Below are positions 1 to 13,000 of a stretch of 63,767 nucleotides of DNA, piece by piece. Numbering within the stretch: the first letter of the stretch is position 1; each line of letters opens with the position of its first letter. The stretch comes from Setaria digitata (lineage: Eukaryota; Nematoda; Chromadorea; Rhabditida; Setariidae): contig RCAB01000374.1 of the NCBI GenBank assembly GCA_003640385.1, positions 1-63,767 on the forward strand, given 5' to 3'. A program made the translations under genes and the position numbers. The notes under the pieces were generated by a model that was not told the DNA's origin, made no database searches, and worked only from the letters and a program-made list of their open reading frames with translations.

Positions 1-297
1 GCGAAAGAAACCTCGAAGAGCAGGAAATCGAGGAGACAGCTTTCAGAAGCCGTAGAAGCAGGGAAAGAATCCTTGAAGGCCAGGCAATCAAGAAGTAAAT
101 TTCCAGAAGCTGAACAATCAAGAAAGAGATCTCCGGAAAATAAACAATCATTAAAGGAATCTTCTAAAATTCTGCAAACAGTAAGGGAAACCTCGAAGAG
201 CAAAGAATCCAAGATAAAACCTCCGGAAATCGTGCAAGCTGGAAAAGAATCCTCAAAAACGGAGCAATTGAAAAAACAGTCGTCTAAAGCTAAGGAA
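1..297 (+). repeat. 60-bp coding repeat encoding 20-residue Lys/Ser/Glu units
   Basis: Units start at 58, 118, 178 and 238, with a partial unit at 1-57. Each encodes 20 residues in register, such as AGKESLKARQSRSKFPEAEQ and AGKESSKTEQLKKQSSKAKE. The DNA copies have diverged, so the period is clearer in protein than in nucleotides. The unit has a KES/RETSK start and a PE..Q end. Confidence 0.7.
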
Positions 298-1983
298 CAG
301 TTTGTTGCAAAAGATGAAGGAATGAAATCTGATGATGGCGATGATGACGATAAAAGTGATGATAACGATATGATGCAACCAGCAATATCATTTTATCACT
401 CGGTGAATTAGCATTTCCTGACTAGGCTTATCAACATAGAATTACATCAAGAACAGCCCTGCAAGCAAGGATAGCGCATTCTTGAACATATCTGTTACAA
501 TATTATACATATTGCTTTAGATTTTATTTTGCACGAAATTCAAAGAGAGCTAATTAGAATTATTCAGTGGTAAATTAATTAAAATGAAGATCATATATCT
601 ACTGAAAATAGTAGAGAATTTCGGCAAGAAAAGAAATAATTTTATTGGTTAGAGAAATTTCTTGCTAATTATTATTTAAAAAAAAATTTATATTTTAGCA
701 ACGTTTCGCAGCCGGTGGCGAAACTGAAAAGCAAATTTTAAATGTAAGTTTTTCATATCTAATAATTGGATGTCATAGCAGCATATCACTGTTACTTTCA
801 TGCAGCAACTGCTGATAATGACCGGCTGATAACTGTATCGGTTATCAGGAAACGCCATGTTTCACTTACACAGAACTGATGTTCTTTGCTGTGCAGTTAT
901 TGTTCAGTGATCATTCTGGAAACTAAATTCATTATTTTAAGAAATATCAAATCACTATTTTGGGCTTATTCTTCAGAATCCTAACAAATTACAATTATTT
1001 CTGATTAAATTGATGAAGTGATACACTTACTGAGTTGATCATCTCAGCTACACCGATACTGAGACTCACATTAATTGTGCAAGAATAAGTTTTTTTTTTT
1101 GCTTCGATCTCTTATGATTTACAGNTTTTGCTTCGATCTCTTATGATTTGCAGAAAAAAACCGAACGAGCAACTACGGACAAGGCATTAGTGAACTTGCA
1201 AGATGCAATTTTGCAAAGTATTTTTCTCTCAAGCTTTAAAAAAAAAAAAAAAAAAACTCTACTAAATATGCTTAATTAATGAGTACCATTTTCAGTTCAT
1301 CGTAAATCTTCTTCCATTGAATTGCTTTTTTATTAAAATTTTGTAGGAAAGAATTCAGGATTTCATCTTATCAAGCAACCTGAAGTATCACTTATCGATA
1401 AAAGAGATACGATTACGGCTGAGCATGATGAAGTACCCAGCATCAATCCGTATTTCGTAGTAAATGATAGTCAAGTTAAAGGTACCAATTATGGCATAAT
1501 GAAATTAGTCAGTTTATGTTGAAATTCATTATCAATTTGAAATGAATTTTGTCGATTTTTTCTAGCAGTTGATCAGAAATTAATTAACTATCATAAATAA
1601 CGAGCTAATTTATTCAGTTATCTTTATTTCGGCTCATAAACCGGCAAAATTGTTGGCTTATTTATCTTAAAGAAATGCAAAATTAGCCATTGAATATGCT
1701 TGAGCATAATTCCTTTGATATTGTTTTTCTCAGTTTTTCCAATTCCAAAATATTTTTTTAAAATTACACCGAGAAAAGAAATTTTTTTTTTTCAAGTATC
1801 GAATTTTAATGAAATTTATTTATTTATTTTTTCCAAAATCATTATTCAGATATTCATGCAGATATCACCTTCGACACTCCCTTTCTCTACATGATTGTTA
1901 GTAAATCAGAAGCAGAACGACTATTCATTGTAAGCTTAGGACGATTTGTAAGTCTTTCATTTCTCTCAGACCTTCTCTTTTGA
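1..1983 (+). CDS. Lys/Ser-rich repeat protein, 5' partial, possible serpin-like C terminus
   Basis: Exons 1-402 (open from base 1), 699-743, 1154-1217, 1347-1481 and 1850-1983 join with matching phases (0,0,1,1) to 259 residues ending at TGA 1981-1983. The first exon is rich in Lys, Ser and Glu, with degenerate 20-residue repeats followed by an acidic Asp run (DDGDDDDKSDDND). The second exon begins QRFAAGGETEKQI. The last exon carries FDTPFLYMIV and RLFIVSLGRF, which resemble the C-terminal strands of serpins (PFLF.I and ILF.GR). The 300 or so residues of a normal serpin body are missing, so the link is weak and inferred. If it is a serpin relative, it is unlikely to be an active inhibitor. 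Alternatives are a novel secreted or nuclear repeat protein. The last exon could also stop at the GTAAGT after GRF and splice further on. The start lies upstream of the window. Confidence 0.5.
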
Positions 1984-4093
1984 CTAACTAAGACTGAACT
2001 ACTGGATTAAAGAATGGCACTCAGTGCAGTCAGTATTTTAAATTTAATCTACAAGAGTGGGAATGTTATCAGAACTGACATTTTTTCTTTTTTTCGCACT
2101 ATTCATTAGCTATTTGTCAATTCGTCGATCGTCTTTTCATCTTCCATTTTATTACTTTTAATTAAAACTATTTCACTTCTCTGATGAATAATTTACAGAC
2201 AAATATACAAGAAACAAATTCTCTAGAAAATATGCGTCACAGAGATAAAGCAATATGATAAGTGATAAAAATAACGTCATAGAGATAAAGCAATATGATA
2301 AGTGATAAAAATAACGTCATAGAGATAAAGCAATATGATAAGTGATAAAAATAACAGTATTGTTGTGAAGTACCAGTTCACTCAAGGCAATATTCGTAAA
2401 AATTTGTATCCGGAAAGCTGAAAAAAAGAAAAAAAAATGAATCGAATAGCTAGCTATTTTGCTTGGCTTTCATCAAATATCACTTTTTTTTTTTTTTTTT
2501 TTTCAATTTTAACATTACCTTGATTCTTGATCGATTAAGAGGAAGGCAGAAGTAATTCAATTCATATATTTCGAGAAATAATGAAATAGTTCTCACGATG
2601 ATGGAAATAAATCGGTTAAATTTTTTATTTCTTCTCAAAAAAGAAACATAAACTTCAGTTCGATTTTCATTAAATGCATTCTTAGTTTTTTTTTTTTTTT
2701 AATAGAAAGCATTTCTTGCATGTTCATTATTCCAAATCAAAATTTCACATTGCTAAAATGTTTCATGAAGTGAGAACAAATGTTCTCCTCAACGCTAGCA
2801 AATGATTTCGTACATACCCAGAAATGGAAGCATTAAATGAAACTAAAAATATTTAATTAGAAACAAAGGAATGGGTAATTAGTCCAATTCAGATGGAATT
2901 TGAACAAAATCTCCATCGACTCAAGCATTACAGTGCTGAGCGTAAATGAGACGAGATTATTACGGTATAACATTGAATTATCTTGAAATAAATTAAAAAA
3001 ATCTTTTCACTTGTTCAAATAAGATGGAGGTGAGAAAAGAACAAATTCCTCTCTAAACATCAATTCTCCACTAACATACTGTATCTTGATGTCGATTATC
3101 ATGCAAATACTCGATCCTGCTACTGTTCTTCTAATTAATATAAGACAAGGACAGGGGTAAACTGCTCATAATCTGACCATTTGGTAATGACCAAATTATC
3201 GCTGGTACGGTACGTGTAAACTTTTGTAGCAACTGAGCGGATACCAATAAATTTCATAATGGTATCTCATTTAAGCGGAGTGGTTTGTTTAGTTTGGTGT
3301 GAATGTTAGCTTCCAGTGAAAGCAGTGTTAGGAGATGAAATCGGTTGGGTACAGCTGGCCAAGGCCTAAGTTGACTGAGCCAAGAACTGGATGGGGTAAT
3401 GTGTGTTCTTAAGGTTCCGATGATTTTCAACGAATTTCTTTGTACACTTAAATCTGGAAAGCTTAGTGCTTAATTCATCCAAGCATTTCATTTTCTTTTT
3501 GCATAAATTATTTTCGCAAACTTCCCGCTTTTCATTCATACAAATGGCGCTCTCTCTCTCTCTCTCTCTCAAGGACTTGTTTCTTTCTCCTCCGGTTTAC
3601 AACTGAAAATCATTTCCAAAGGGAACAGTTAAATACTTAATACGGTTATAGCTGAAAGAAGTGAGAAACAGGCGAATGAAAGTACTGTTACACTGAAATC
3701 AAGAGGAATTGGAGCGATCTGAGATAAACTGTGAAAGTACAAATTTAAATAAGTGAACTAAAAAATAGCTTTTAATATCTGTAAGTGAGCGAACTATCAT
3801 AGGTTGTTTATATGAAAGAGAGAGAGAGATATCATAGATGGAGCAAAGGGAGACGGCTAGCTTATTTATGTAAGATCTTAGAAGGGAAGGCAGAAAAATA
3901 CAGCATAGTAAAATGAAAGACGTGTGGTTATATTTTAATGTTTAATATGCTTTTAAAAAAGTGTTTTGCAACGGTTTTTTGTAAATTTTGTTTGAAAGAT
4001 TGCCGAATTTTCATTGTATTAGATAGTGCTTTTTCAACATATACTCGACGGATCACGTAACGGAAGCAAGATTACAGCTGCCACGACGGCACT
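1984..4093. other. Intergenic region upstream of exportin-7
   Basis: No supported exon was found. It holds a 40-bp tandem repeat (2241-2355), several poly-T/poly-A runs and a TC run at 3550-3570. An AG preceded by a T-rich stretch near 4020 could be a cis or trans splice acceptor for the exportin-7 leader, because the ATG follows about 70 bases later. Promoter elements could not be identified. Confidence 0.5.
2241..2355 (+). repeat. 40-bp tandem repeat, about 2.9 copies
   Basis: Identical units begin at 2241, 2281 and 2321, each starting AGAGATAAAGCAATATGATA. The copies show no differences over the shared length, so the array is recent or actively homogenised. It lies in the intergenic space before exportin-7. 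Confidence 0.95.
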
Positions 4094-7000
4094 ATGGATA
4101 CTGAAATACGGGTACTTTTGTTATCTTTTAAATTTCATAAGTGACGAGAAAATTGGATTAAATTTAATTCATGATATGAGACATTTCATATGTTTCATAA
4201 ATTGTTCGGTGAGTTTTGTTGGCGATAACTTCTTTATCGTTCAAGTGAATGTAAATTTACCCAGAGATTGATTTTTTGTATTTATAGAAGTTTTTTATAA
4301 TTAACTTTCTCAAAAAAAAAAAAGAGTTCTTTTAACCTTTATTTTTCAAGATGAAATATTAAACAGATGGAAATAAATAATTGTAGGCACTTGATAATTT
4401 ATGTAAGGTATTGTATGAAAGTATTGATGGTACAAGAAGACTTCAAGCAGAGCAAAATTTAGCAGAGTTGACGTCTTCACCCGATTGTTTGAGGCGATGT
4501 ATGTTACTCCTGCAAAACGGAACTGTATGTTATATTTGTATTATTTTCAGTGACCTAGATAATAAACTTTTATTTTGCGCATTATAGAATATCTAGTAAA
4601 AAATGAAGTCTCATTGGACATACAGTTGCCGTTATTAATATTAGATTCTAACGTAGTGTTCTTAGTTGTGAAAGCTTTCACTTTCTCTGTAATAGACTTG
4701 TTAATCTATTAATCTGTTGAGTAAAGTCGAGTTTTAGTTGTTCACATCCTAAAATGTGTCATTTGTTTATCTGGTAGCTTTATTAAATTGTTATAAACTT
4801 TCGGAATACTTTTAAAGTTCAGCGCTATTCCAGGCACCGTTCGCCCATATGGTTGCCAGTAATACACTGATGAAATTGCTTAGTTCGAAGATAGGTGTAT
4901 CTTTCCAGCAGCGATTAGAATTGAGTAAGTATTCATAATAAAGAATATTTCCCTAAATTAAATATTCGGAAGGATATTTTTATAAATCAAAATACTGTGT
5001 ATAAGGAATGAAATATTCGGTGTAGTTTCGAGTGCAAAGGAAAATATGTTAAGAAATGTTGGTTTATTTCAAGAGGCATTGCATCTGATTAAGAATCTTC
5101 ATACCAGCAGATAAATAAAATGAAAAGTTATGGATGAAGCAATACATAAATTCTTCAGTTCTTTGAGCAAAAATTTCTGCAGTAGATGCATTTTTTCTTG
5201 TCTCAGTTTCATGTTCCATTGTTGCCTTTTTGAAGTCGAGTATTTCCACTAGTTTCAAAGAAAAAAGAAAGACCAAAAAGTATCCTAACTTTTATTAAAG
5301 AACTCTTCGGCTTTTTTTTTTTTCACTGGAAACATCTTCAGTTTTTTCTTTTTTGCTAAAGATACTTCTTTATATGTCAGAGTGTCACTTTACATCATAT
5401 ACAATAATGCATACTCCAGATACATACTTACTTCATTATTTGGACGAGCGATCAGCAGCGTTACCACCATTTGTGCTTTCGTCTCTGTACCAACTGTTTG
5501 CCAGAATAACAAAGCTTGGATGGCATGATTATGACATAGAAAATCAAATTTTTCCGTTTCGTGAACCAGTTTCTACGATTATCAAACTTGCAGAAGTGCG
5601 TTGTTTGTTTGTTTGTTTTTTTTTTTGCCGTGGGAATGAAATTATCCAGTTTCTTTTTTTTTTTTTTTTTTTTTTTAAAGCTAGTAAGAGGAAGTGGAGT
5701 CATAGATTGATTATGCACCTAAATACTTTTTTTTTTTTCAGAAGAATTCAGACAAAGGTCCATTGGCAATACAGTTATTGGCAGTGTTAGTATCAGATAT
5801 CAATTCAGTGGGTTTTTTTTTTTTTTTCGAGATTTAACTTAAATATCATTATAGATTGTTTTAGGAAACTTTTCCGTTAGAGGTAAGTTTACGATTTTTA
5901 ATCAGTTTACTTTTGGATGGTTTGACATTTAACATTCTTTACTAACAGTAACATAACTTTAAAATATGGTGAAAAAGGGAAAGTTGAAATCATGCTGATG
6001 AAACCTTCAGCACAAAAGTGTTGAATAAGTGACTGAGAAACAAGGCTATATTTCGAATCTTCTGAAAAAGTACTGTTAGATTAAAGTATTTTTTCAGGCT
6101 GTTGGTTTTGAAACCATTACGAAACAACGGAAAACAGCTTCAAGTTTTCGTGATGGATATTTATTTGACATCTTCGAATTGTCAACATCTATGCTTCGGA
6201 AAACTATGAATGGTGGTAGGATAGTTGAAAGACAGGTATATAATTACTGTATCGAATAGGTCTGCTTTTTAGTTCCATAAAGGTAGTTAAATTTTATAAC
6301 TTGATGTAGCAACATGTGGAAATATAGTTTTAAAATTTCAAAAAGCCGAAAGATGTTATGCTATTATTGGTCGATACTGGGTCGATGAATGTGCTATCAA
6401 AACTTGATTAAACTCTATTTTCTGTGGATGAATTTGATTGCCCTTTCCTTAATTTTCTCATTATTTTCCACAAGCAAAATAGTGACTTAACTTCGGTCTG
6501 AACCTCACCAAACTAATTTCTTTTCAGCTTTCTACAGTTGGCAGCTTATTACAGCTTTCTCTCAACTGTCTTTCTTTTGATTTCATCGGGAGCTTAGCCG
6601 ATGAAACAAATGATGATAATGCAACTGTCCAAGTACCAACACTTTGGAGACTAGGTTATCTTGACATTAAAAGAAAAAAAAAAGAAAGAAAAAACAAACA
6701 TATTCACGATTCATTCGCCATTCCTATTATTTGTTCCTGTTCTTACTTTCGGCTCTTTATTTCAAAAAATGTATTAAATAGTGATATCATGAGCTACGCT
6801 CAAATTTAGAAGCTAAGAAATATTCTGATTTAGCATTTACCGATGGTGAATTAATAACGATGTTTTTTCGTTTGTACAACGAATTACCTATTGAACTAAC
6901 GACGCGTGTGTTGCAAAATATCGTTCAACTAAGCTCTCTAAGACGAACATTATTTTCAAATCCAGAACGGCAAACATATCTGACACATATTGTCAAAGGT

Positions 7001-10000
7001 GTTAAAGGAATAATGGAACAACCAGACAAACTTCGTCAACAGGTATTACTTGAAGACGCATGTCGCAAGAATAATTGTAGGGATTAAAATGTAATAGTTG
7101 GACGACATCATGGTATGCAAGCGATTTATCATGGCTTTCTAACGAATTTGAAAGAATTAAAAACATTGTCAATTTTGTTAAGACTTATATCGTTCCAAAA
7201 CCGCAACTGCCCAGGTTCGAAGTATGAATGCTTCCCCTTCACAAAAATTTTTTCTTTTATGTGTTAGTGAACTTTCAGGAAAGTTTTCATGAATTTTGCC
7301 GCATTGTATCACGCTTAAAAGGAAATTACCAGTTAGTTGAGTTGATGAAAGTTGAGGAATATTCCACAGTCATTGCTCTTTTGGCGGACTTCACTGAGCA
7401 GAGTTTGCGAGTAAGTTCCCCTTCCTTCTATATTTGAATTTACTAATACATCTTATTTTTGGTCCCTGCGAAGATTTTGATATACTGAATAATTTGTTAT
7501 TCTCTATTGGAATGTAATAAAATAACTGAATAAATAATCTCGATAACCCTTCTGTTTCGGCAGGAAAGCTGAGGAGGATATTCGATAAACTGGATAGAAC
7601 TTGATGTAGACGTTCATTTCAGGCTTATGAATTCTCAGCGAACAGTACTTACTACTTGTTGTCGTTTTGGCAGCGTATGGTTTCATCAGTACCATATGTG
7701 AAAGCTGCGGACCCACATTTACTCAACCTGTATTGTCCCAAAATTACCGCTACATACGTGGAAAGTCGTTTGCAGTATGCGCGAGCTGTCGCAAGGTTCA
7801 TTTAGCTTTATGCAGAAATGCTTCTTAAAATAAATTTTGTTGAAAGATTCTCTTGGGGGTGCAGTAATCCCCCTTCCATAGTTGTTTCTCAAAAATGAAA
7901 AAACTTAAAAAAGTAGAGAGGAGATGACTCATGTTCCAGGTTTTGCAAAGTTCAAGAAGTCAGAACAGTATGCTTCCAGTAGCTCTGTAGAGAGAGTCTG
8001 CTGAAGCATCTTAAGCTAGGAAAAGAACCTTTTCAATTTAATTGTTTTTCGATTTGCTGCTTGTTGTCTTTCAGTTTTTTATTTTCATGAAAAGAAAGAA
8101 AAGATAGACGGGAGATTTAAGTTACTTTTCACTTTGTAATTTAGTTTTAAGGAGTTTCGCTTTATGCTACCAAACTATCTGTATGATTTCCAAAACCTTG
8201 TATATCCCTTCATACCATGAATATTTTTTGCAGGGGCGATATAGGCGATGACCCGCTGGATGATCAAGGCGCCATTCAGCAGGTTATGGAGCAGATTGCT
8301 ATCATTTGTCGTTGCGAATATGAGAAATCTGCAGAGCTAATTGTACGCTTGTTTGATCATGACTATACTATATATGAACGTTCGGTCAATAATCCACCGG
8401 TATAATTTTCGTTCAAAACTAGGATTGAAGGCTTAAAGTTTTGCAGAAACATCAAGTTCGGTCTCAACTAATTAAGGAAAAAATTTGCTAGTATATGTGA
8501 ATTTTAAATTAGTTTTCAGTAAAGTTGGTAATTTTTTTTGCTAATGTTTCAAAAGAATTTTCATTTCTAGATGAAAAGCAAGGCATATCAATCAAATGAA
8601 CTGTCTTCGCTCATTATAGAAAGTTATACAACTAAAGTCTTATGCGAGGCAACTTAAATGTAATTCATAGGATGTCGTCAATTTTAGTCGGTTGAAGCGC
8701 GTGAATCGGTAGCATGCCTGACATGGTTAGTTACGATAATTGGCGCAGCAATACAAGGTCGTGCATCATATAGTAACTGTGAAGAGCATGATGTTGTTGA
8801 TGGAAATCTGATTTGTAGGTTAGTACGCTTTATTCTTTAAGTGCCTAGTTTGATTTTCACAAACAGTTCCCACTTCTTGGACAAAACTTTTTTAAGTACC
8901 AAAGCTTACATGGAATTTCGTTTGTACGGAGAAAAAGAGTGGCTTACATGGTTACAGTTGCATTATTTTCTTATCCAATGCTAATCCTGTTTAATTCCTT
9001 GACAGTTAATTCAAATAATTTTTTTTTAGTTGCTAAGTTAAAGCTGAGATGGTTTGTATTTTCGATAAAACTTTCAGGGTATTGAAACTCATGGAATTAT
9101 CGGATTCAAGACTTGCAGCTGGCATGCCAGGGAATTATAAACTTGAGGTGGCCTACCTGTATATGTTAGACCAGTTTCGAAAGATTTACGTTAGTGATCA
9201 GATTCAAAAAATTAGCAAGATATATGATCAGTTGGAGAAGAATCTCGGCTTACAGGATGAGAGCGCTGTAATCACTATTTACGCTCGTAAAATGTGAGTT
9301 TTTTATAAGCCAATTTGGCTTGCAAATTACAAGCTATTCTAAATGGACGCTTTATGTTGGTCTAGATTACGTGAGAGCAAATTGTTTTCACTTATTATCT
9401 GAGGAATACGTAAACAAAAGTTCACTCATTCTGCGTAATGTTTTTTGTTCATGGTGCACCATGTTGAACAGGATGCTGCATCCCACTGAAAGGAACTGAT
9501 ATTATGTAGTTCGCTTCTGCTCCTAGTTAGGTTTTATTTGGATAGTATTTGGTGTCAACTTTTTCAACATATTTCAATTAATGGCAAGTAACATCCATTG
9601 TGAATGATTAGAAATCAGTATTTGCTGTCATTACAGTATCACGAATTTGAAATATTGGGGAGCGGAGGAGAAATTGGTTGATGACAGTCTGGTTTTGCTT
9701 AACGAACTTTCACTCGGTTTTTCAGCTGGCCGTCGATTAATGAGATTACCTGATATACAGTTATTATTAAATAATCACTCGGTATCTGTTAATTTAATCT
9801 TTTGTGGTTACTTAGTCAAATACATGAGGTAAAGATGACAAATGGCAAATTTGGCATTTTCTGAGTTGATTTTAATCCGATTAGTTAGTCGAGTAAACTA
9901 TAGACGAGGAGAACTAAAGATATTATCCTTAATATACAAACTTGGTAACAAAAGGTCAAGGACAACTTGAATTGTATAATCAACAACTTAGACAGTCTAG

Positions 10001-13000
10001 ATATTTTTCACAGTGAGAGATTTGGAAGTGGTAGCGAAATGCATTTTAAAGAGCTGAAGTAAAATTTAAAGTGGCGAGGAATTTTAATTAATCGTATATT
10101 GTATTCGAAAATTCTCTAACGATGGAGTTTTAATTACTTTTAATTTTTAGTGTGAACATTTCTCGTTTTTGTCATCGGAAGCTGATTTAATGACAATGCG
10201 ATCAAGAACAACATTTTATGCCTCATTGATGCGGTTGCTGTGTTTGGATTTAAATGATAACGACACAACATTTTATTCATTCATGCAACCGTTAACAGGT
10301 TTCCCTCTTTGGTTTTTGTTCACTTACATTGAGAGGAATTATTTCGGAATATCTGTTTCCGGAACAGAGTTGTATTTATCAGTTTAATGGGAACATTGTC
10401 ATGAGGGATGAGGAATATGGAATCCTGTAGAATTGTGAATGTTGTTATGTTCTGCATTTCTGCATATTCAAGTAGGTTATACAGTATAGATAGTTATCAC
10501 GTAATAAAAGTTCTCTGAGCTCGAGGTAACTTAATATTTTTCTTGAAAAATAACTTTTTCACTAGTGCACTGCATTTGATTTTTTATATCACCAATAAAT
10601 TTGATGCATAGGGGACCAGTAGATTCATCCTAAAAGGCAGAATTTTCCCAGGTGATATTGTTTGTTCTCTCTACTCTTCCTAGCTAACGCGTTAATAGTT
10701 TGTTTTTAAAAAACAGAGCAATGAGGGTGCAGTTTGGATTTAATTAAATCGAAGCCTTGTTCTTAATGTTTTTGTCATAGTTTAGTATTACACCTCTAGC
10801 GATAAGTGCAAATCTTATCTTGTTAATTGGTTGTTAAACTCAGAAATGGCTTTCATAGCTGCATATTCTCATTCATGAGCTGCATTTTAGACGCTGTACG
10901 AGACATTTACGATGTTTTTGCAATGAGTGCACCAACCGTTGATCAGGAGCGTGTTAAGGTTATTATTTACTTCGTATATTCTTATTAAGTGAGGGAGATG
11001 ACTACACCTTTATAATAATTTTGCTTTTTCGCCTTGTTGTTTCGTAGCTGCTATATAAACTGAAGAATAGTATGACGAAGATTTGCGATGTTTCAAGTTA
11101 CAATAAATATAAATAGCATTTATTCATGTGTGGTATTTTGAAATTATATTTAGCGTGCCGTCGTTGGTCTTTGTCGAGATCTCAGGGGAATCTCTACAGC
11201 ATGTCACACGAAATACGTCTTTTCGATGTTATTTGATTGGATGTAAGTTTCGGAACATTAGATGTATTATTTGGATAATAGTTAAATTGTGACAAGGATG
11301 TAGAAATTTGAAGAAACACTGTTTCGTAGGTAAACCGATACATTAACCAGTTCCGAGATTATATAAAACGTTTTATTGCAGGAATTAGGTAAATAGGATC
11401 ATGTTAACCATATTCACTTCCTTCATTTTGTGCTCCGTGCCTCCGATCACATTAATCGGTATTTTAATTTATAAAGACGCGTTGAAATATTCCAAATTAC
11501 ATATTTTTTTGTTTTTTATAAAATTTTTGTTTACGATTTTTCTTTGAATTAAACTTCCATTTCTTCAATAATACAGTATGTTTGTTGGATCCTTTAAATT
11601 GATGGAACTATTTTTTTTCTTTTTTTTTTTTTTTTGAAGCAGACTATGCAGATTCTGAAAAGCTGAAATAGGATCAAGGGCCTAAGTAATACTTGGCGAC
11701 GAGTTATTATCAGTTTTTTCTACTGCAGATATCAGATTAAGGCAGTGATGCATTTAGAGTAATCCATAAAAATGAATTATGTGTTCAAGTTCTGTTGACT
11801 GATGTGGAAAAAAAAATAAGATGTTGTGCATAAACTTGCATTGGAAAGGATGGATGGGTCTCAGATGCTCGAGCATGTATAAATTAAAAATGAAGTTGTA
11901 AGCTGATTGAAGTTTGAACGAGTATGATATGCATCATTTTTTAATAAACAGTGAGCAAAAATTCGACTGTGGTTCGAATTTTGTCAAAAAAGGCCCGAAA
12001 CATACATACCTAAGTTCATTTCTTACATTGGATTTCAGATCAGTTGCTGACAGTGACGGATATTTTCAATTTATTTTCAATAATTTTTTATTTTTCCTAG
12101 CAGTGATGAGTCAGAAAATGAAATACAATGAGAGAGAATTTTCAGGTATCCGAATGTATTTTCAATACTGGTCCGGTCAGTGGATGTTTGGGCAGATTGC
12201 ACAGAGGTGGTTAGTCCAATATTGAAATTATTGGTAGAATTGTGTCAGAATCGTCAGCAACGATTGCAGTTTGAGATGTCGTCTTGCAGTGCTGTTTTAT
12301 TGTTTCGCGAAGTATCAAAAATAATTTGCACATACGGTCAGTCATTGTTTTGCTGTACAAGATTCCGTAATTATATTAAAAGTCAAATGATGTTACTCAT
12401 TTGTGCATAGAACTTTTAAAACTTTTTCCTTTTCATTGTTGTTTTGGCGAATTGAACGGTAAACTTTTGAAATACTGCAGACATATTCCAGCACTACTTA
12501 GCATTTTTTCAGGTACACGAATGTTGGCCCTACCTAAGGTAGCCCCCACGGATGCATATAAGCAACGATATAAAAATATTGGTACCGTATTTGCTATATT
12601 AAAAATGGCTCTAAGCGGTTCGTATGTTCCATTCGGCGTATTTCGACTATACGGCGATACGTGCCTTCAAGATGCCTTAGCATTGTTTGTCAAACTTTTC
12701 ATGTACATACCAGAGGAAGAGTTTCACGTAAGTGAAAAATGTTGAATGTTTCTGTTCATTCAGTTTTTTCACTTTGATATCTTCCATCCAACAGCAGTCT
12801 TCTGTTATGTATTATTCATAAAGTTAATTGAAGATTGGTGCAAATAATTGTTGTGGTTTAATTTGAAAGTTTCTGGAAGAATGATGAAATGATCCATAGT
12901 GAAGCTGAATATAGACTCAGATTGACAACTGCAGGTTCTGTAGTTGCCGAAAGTGACTGCTCTTAATAATTTATTAAAGGCAGAATTTTTTGATATGTCA

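Noticed and set aside
5461..5718. 85-codon minus-strand frame
   Set aside because: It lies antisense to a well supported exportin-7 exon and is poly-Lys from a poly-T tract.
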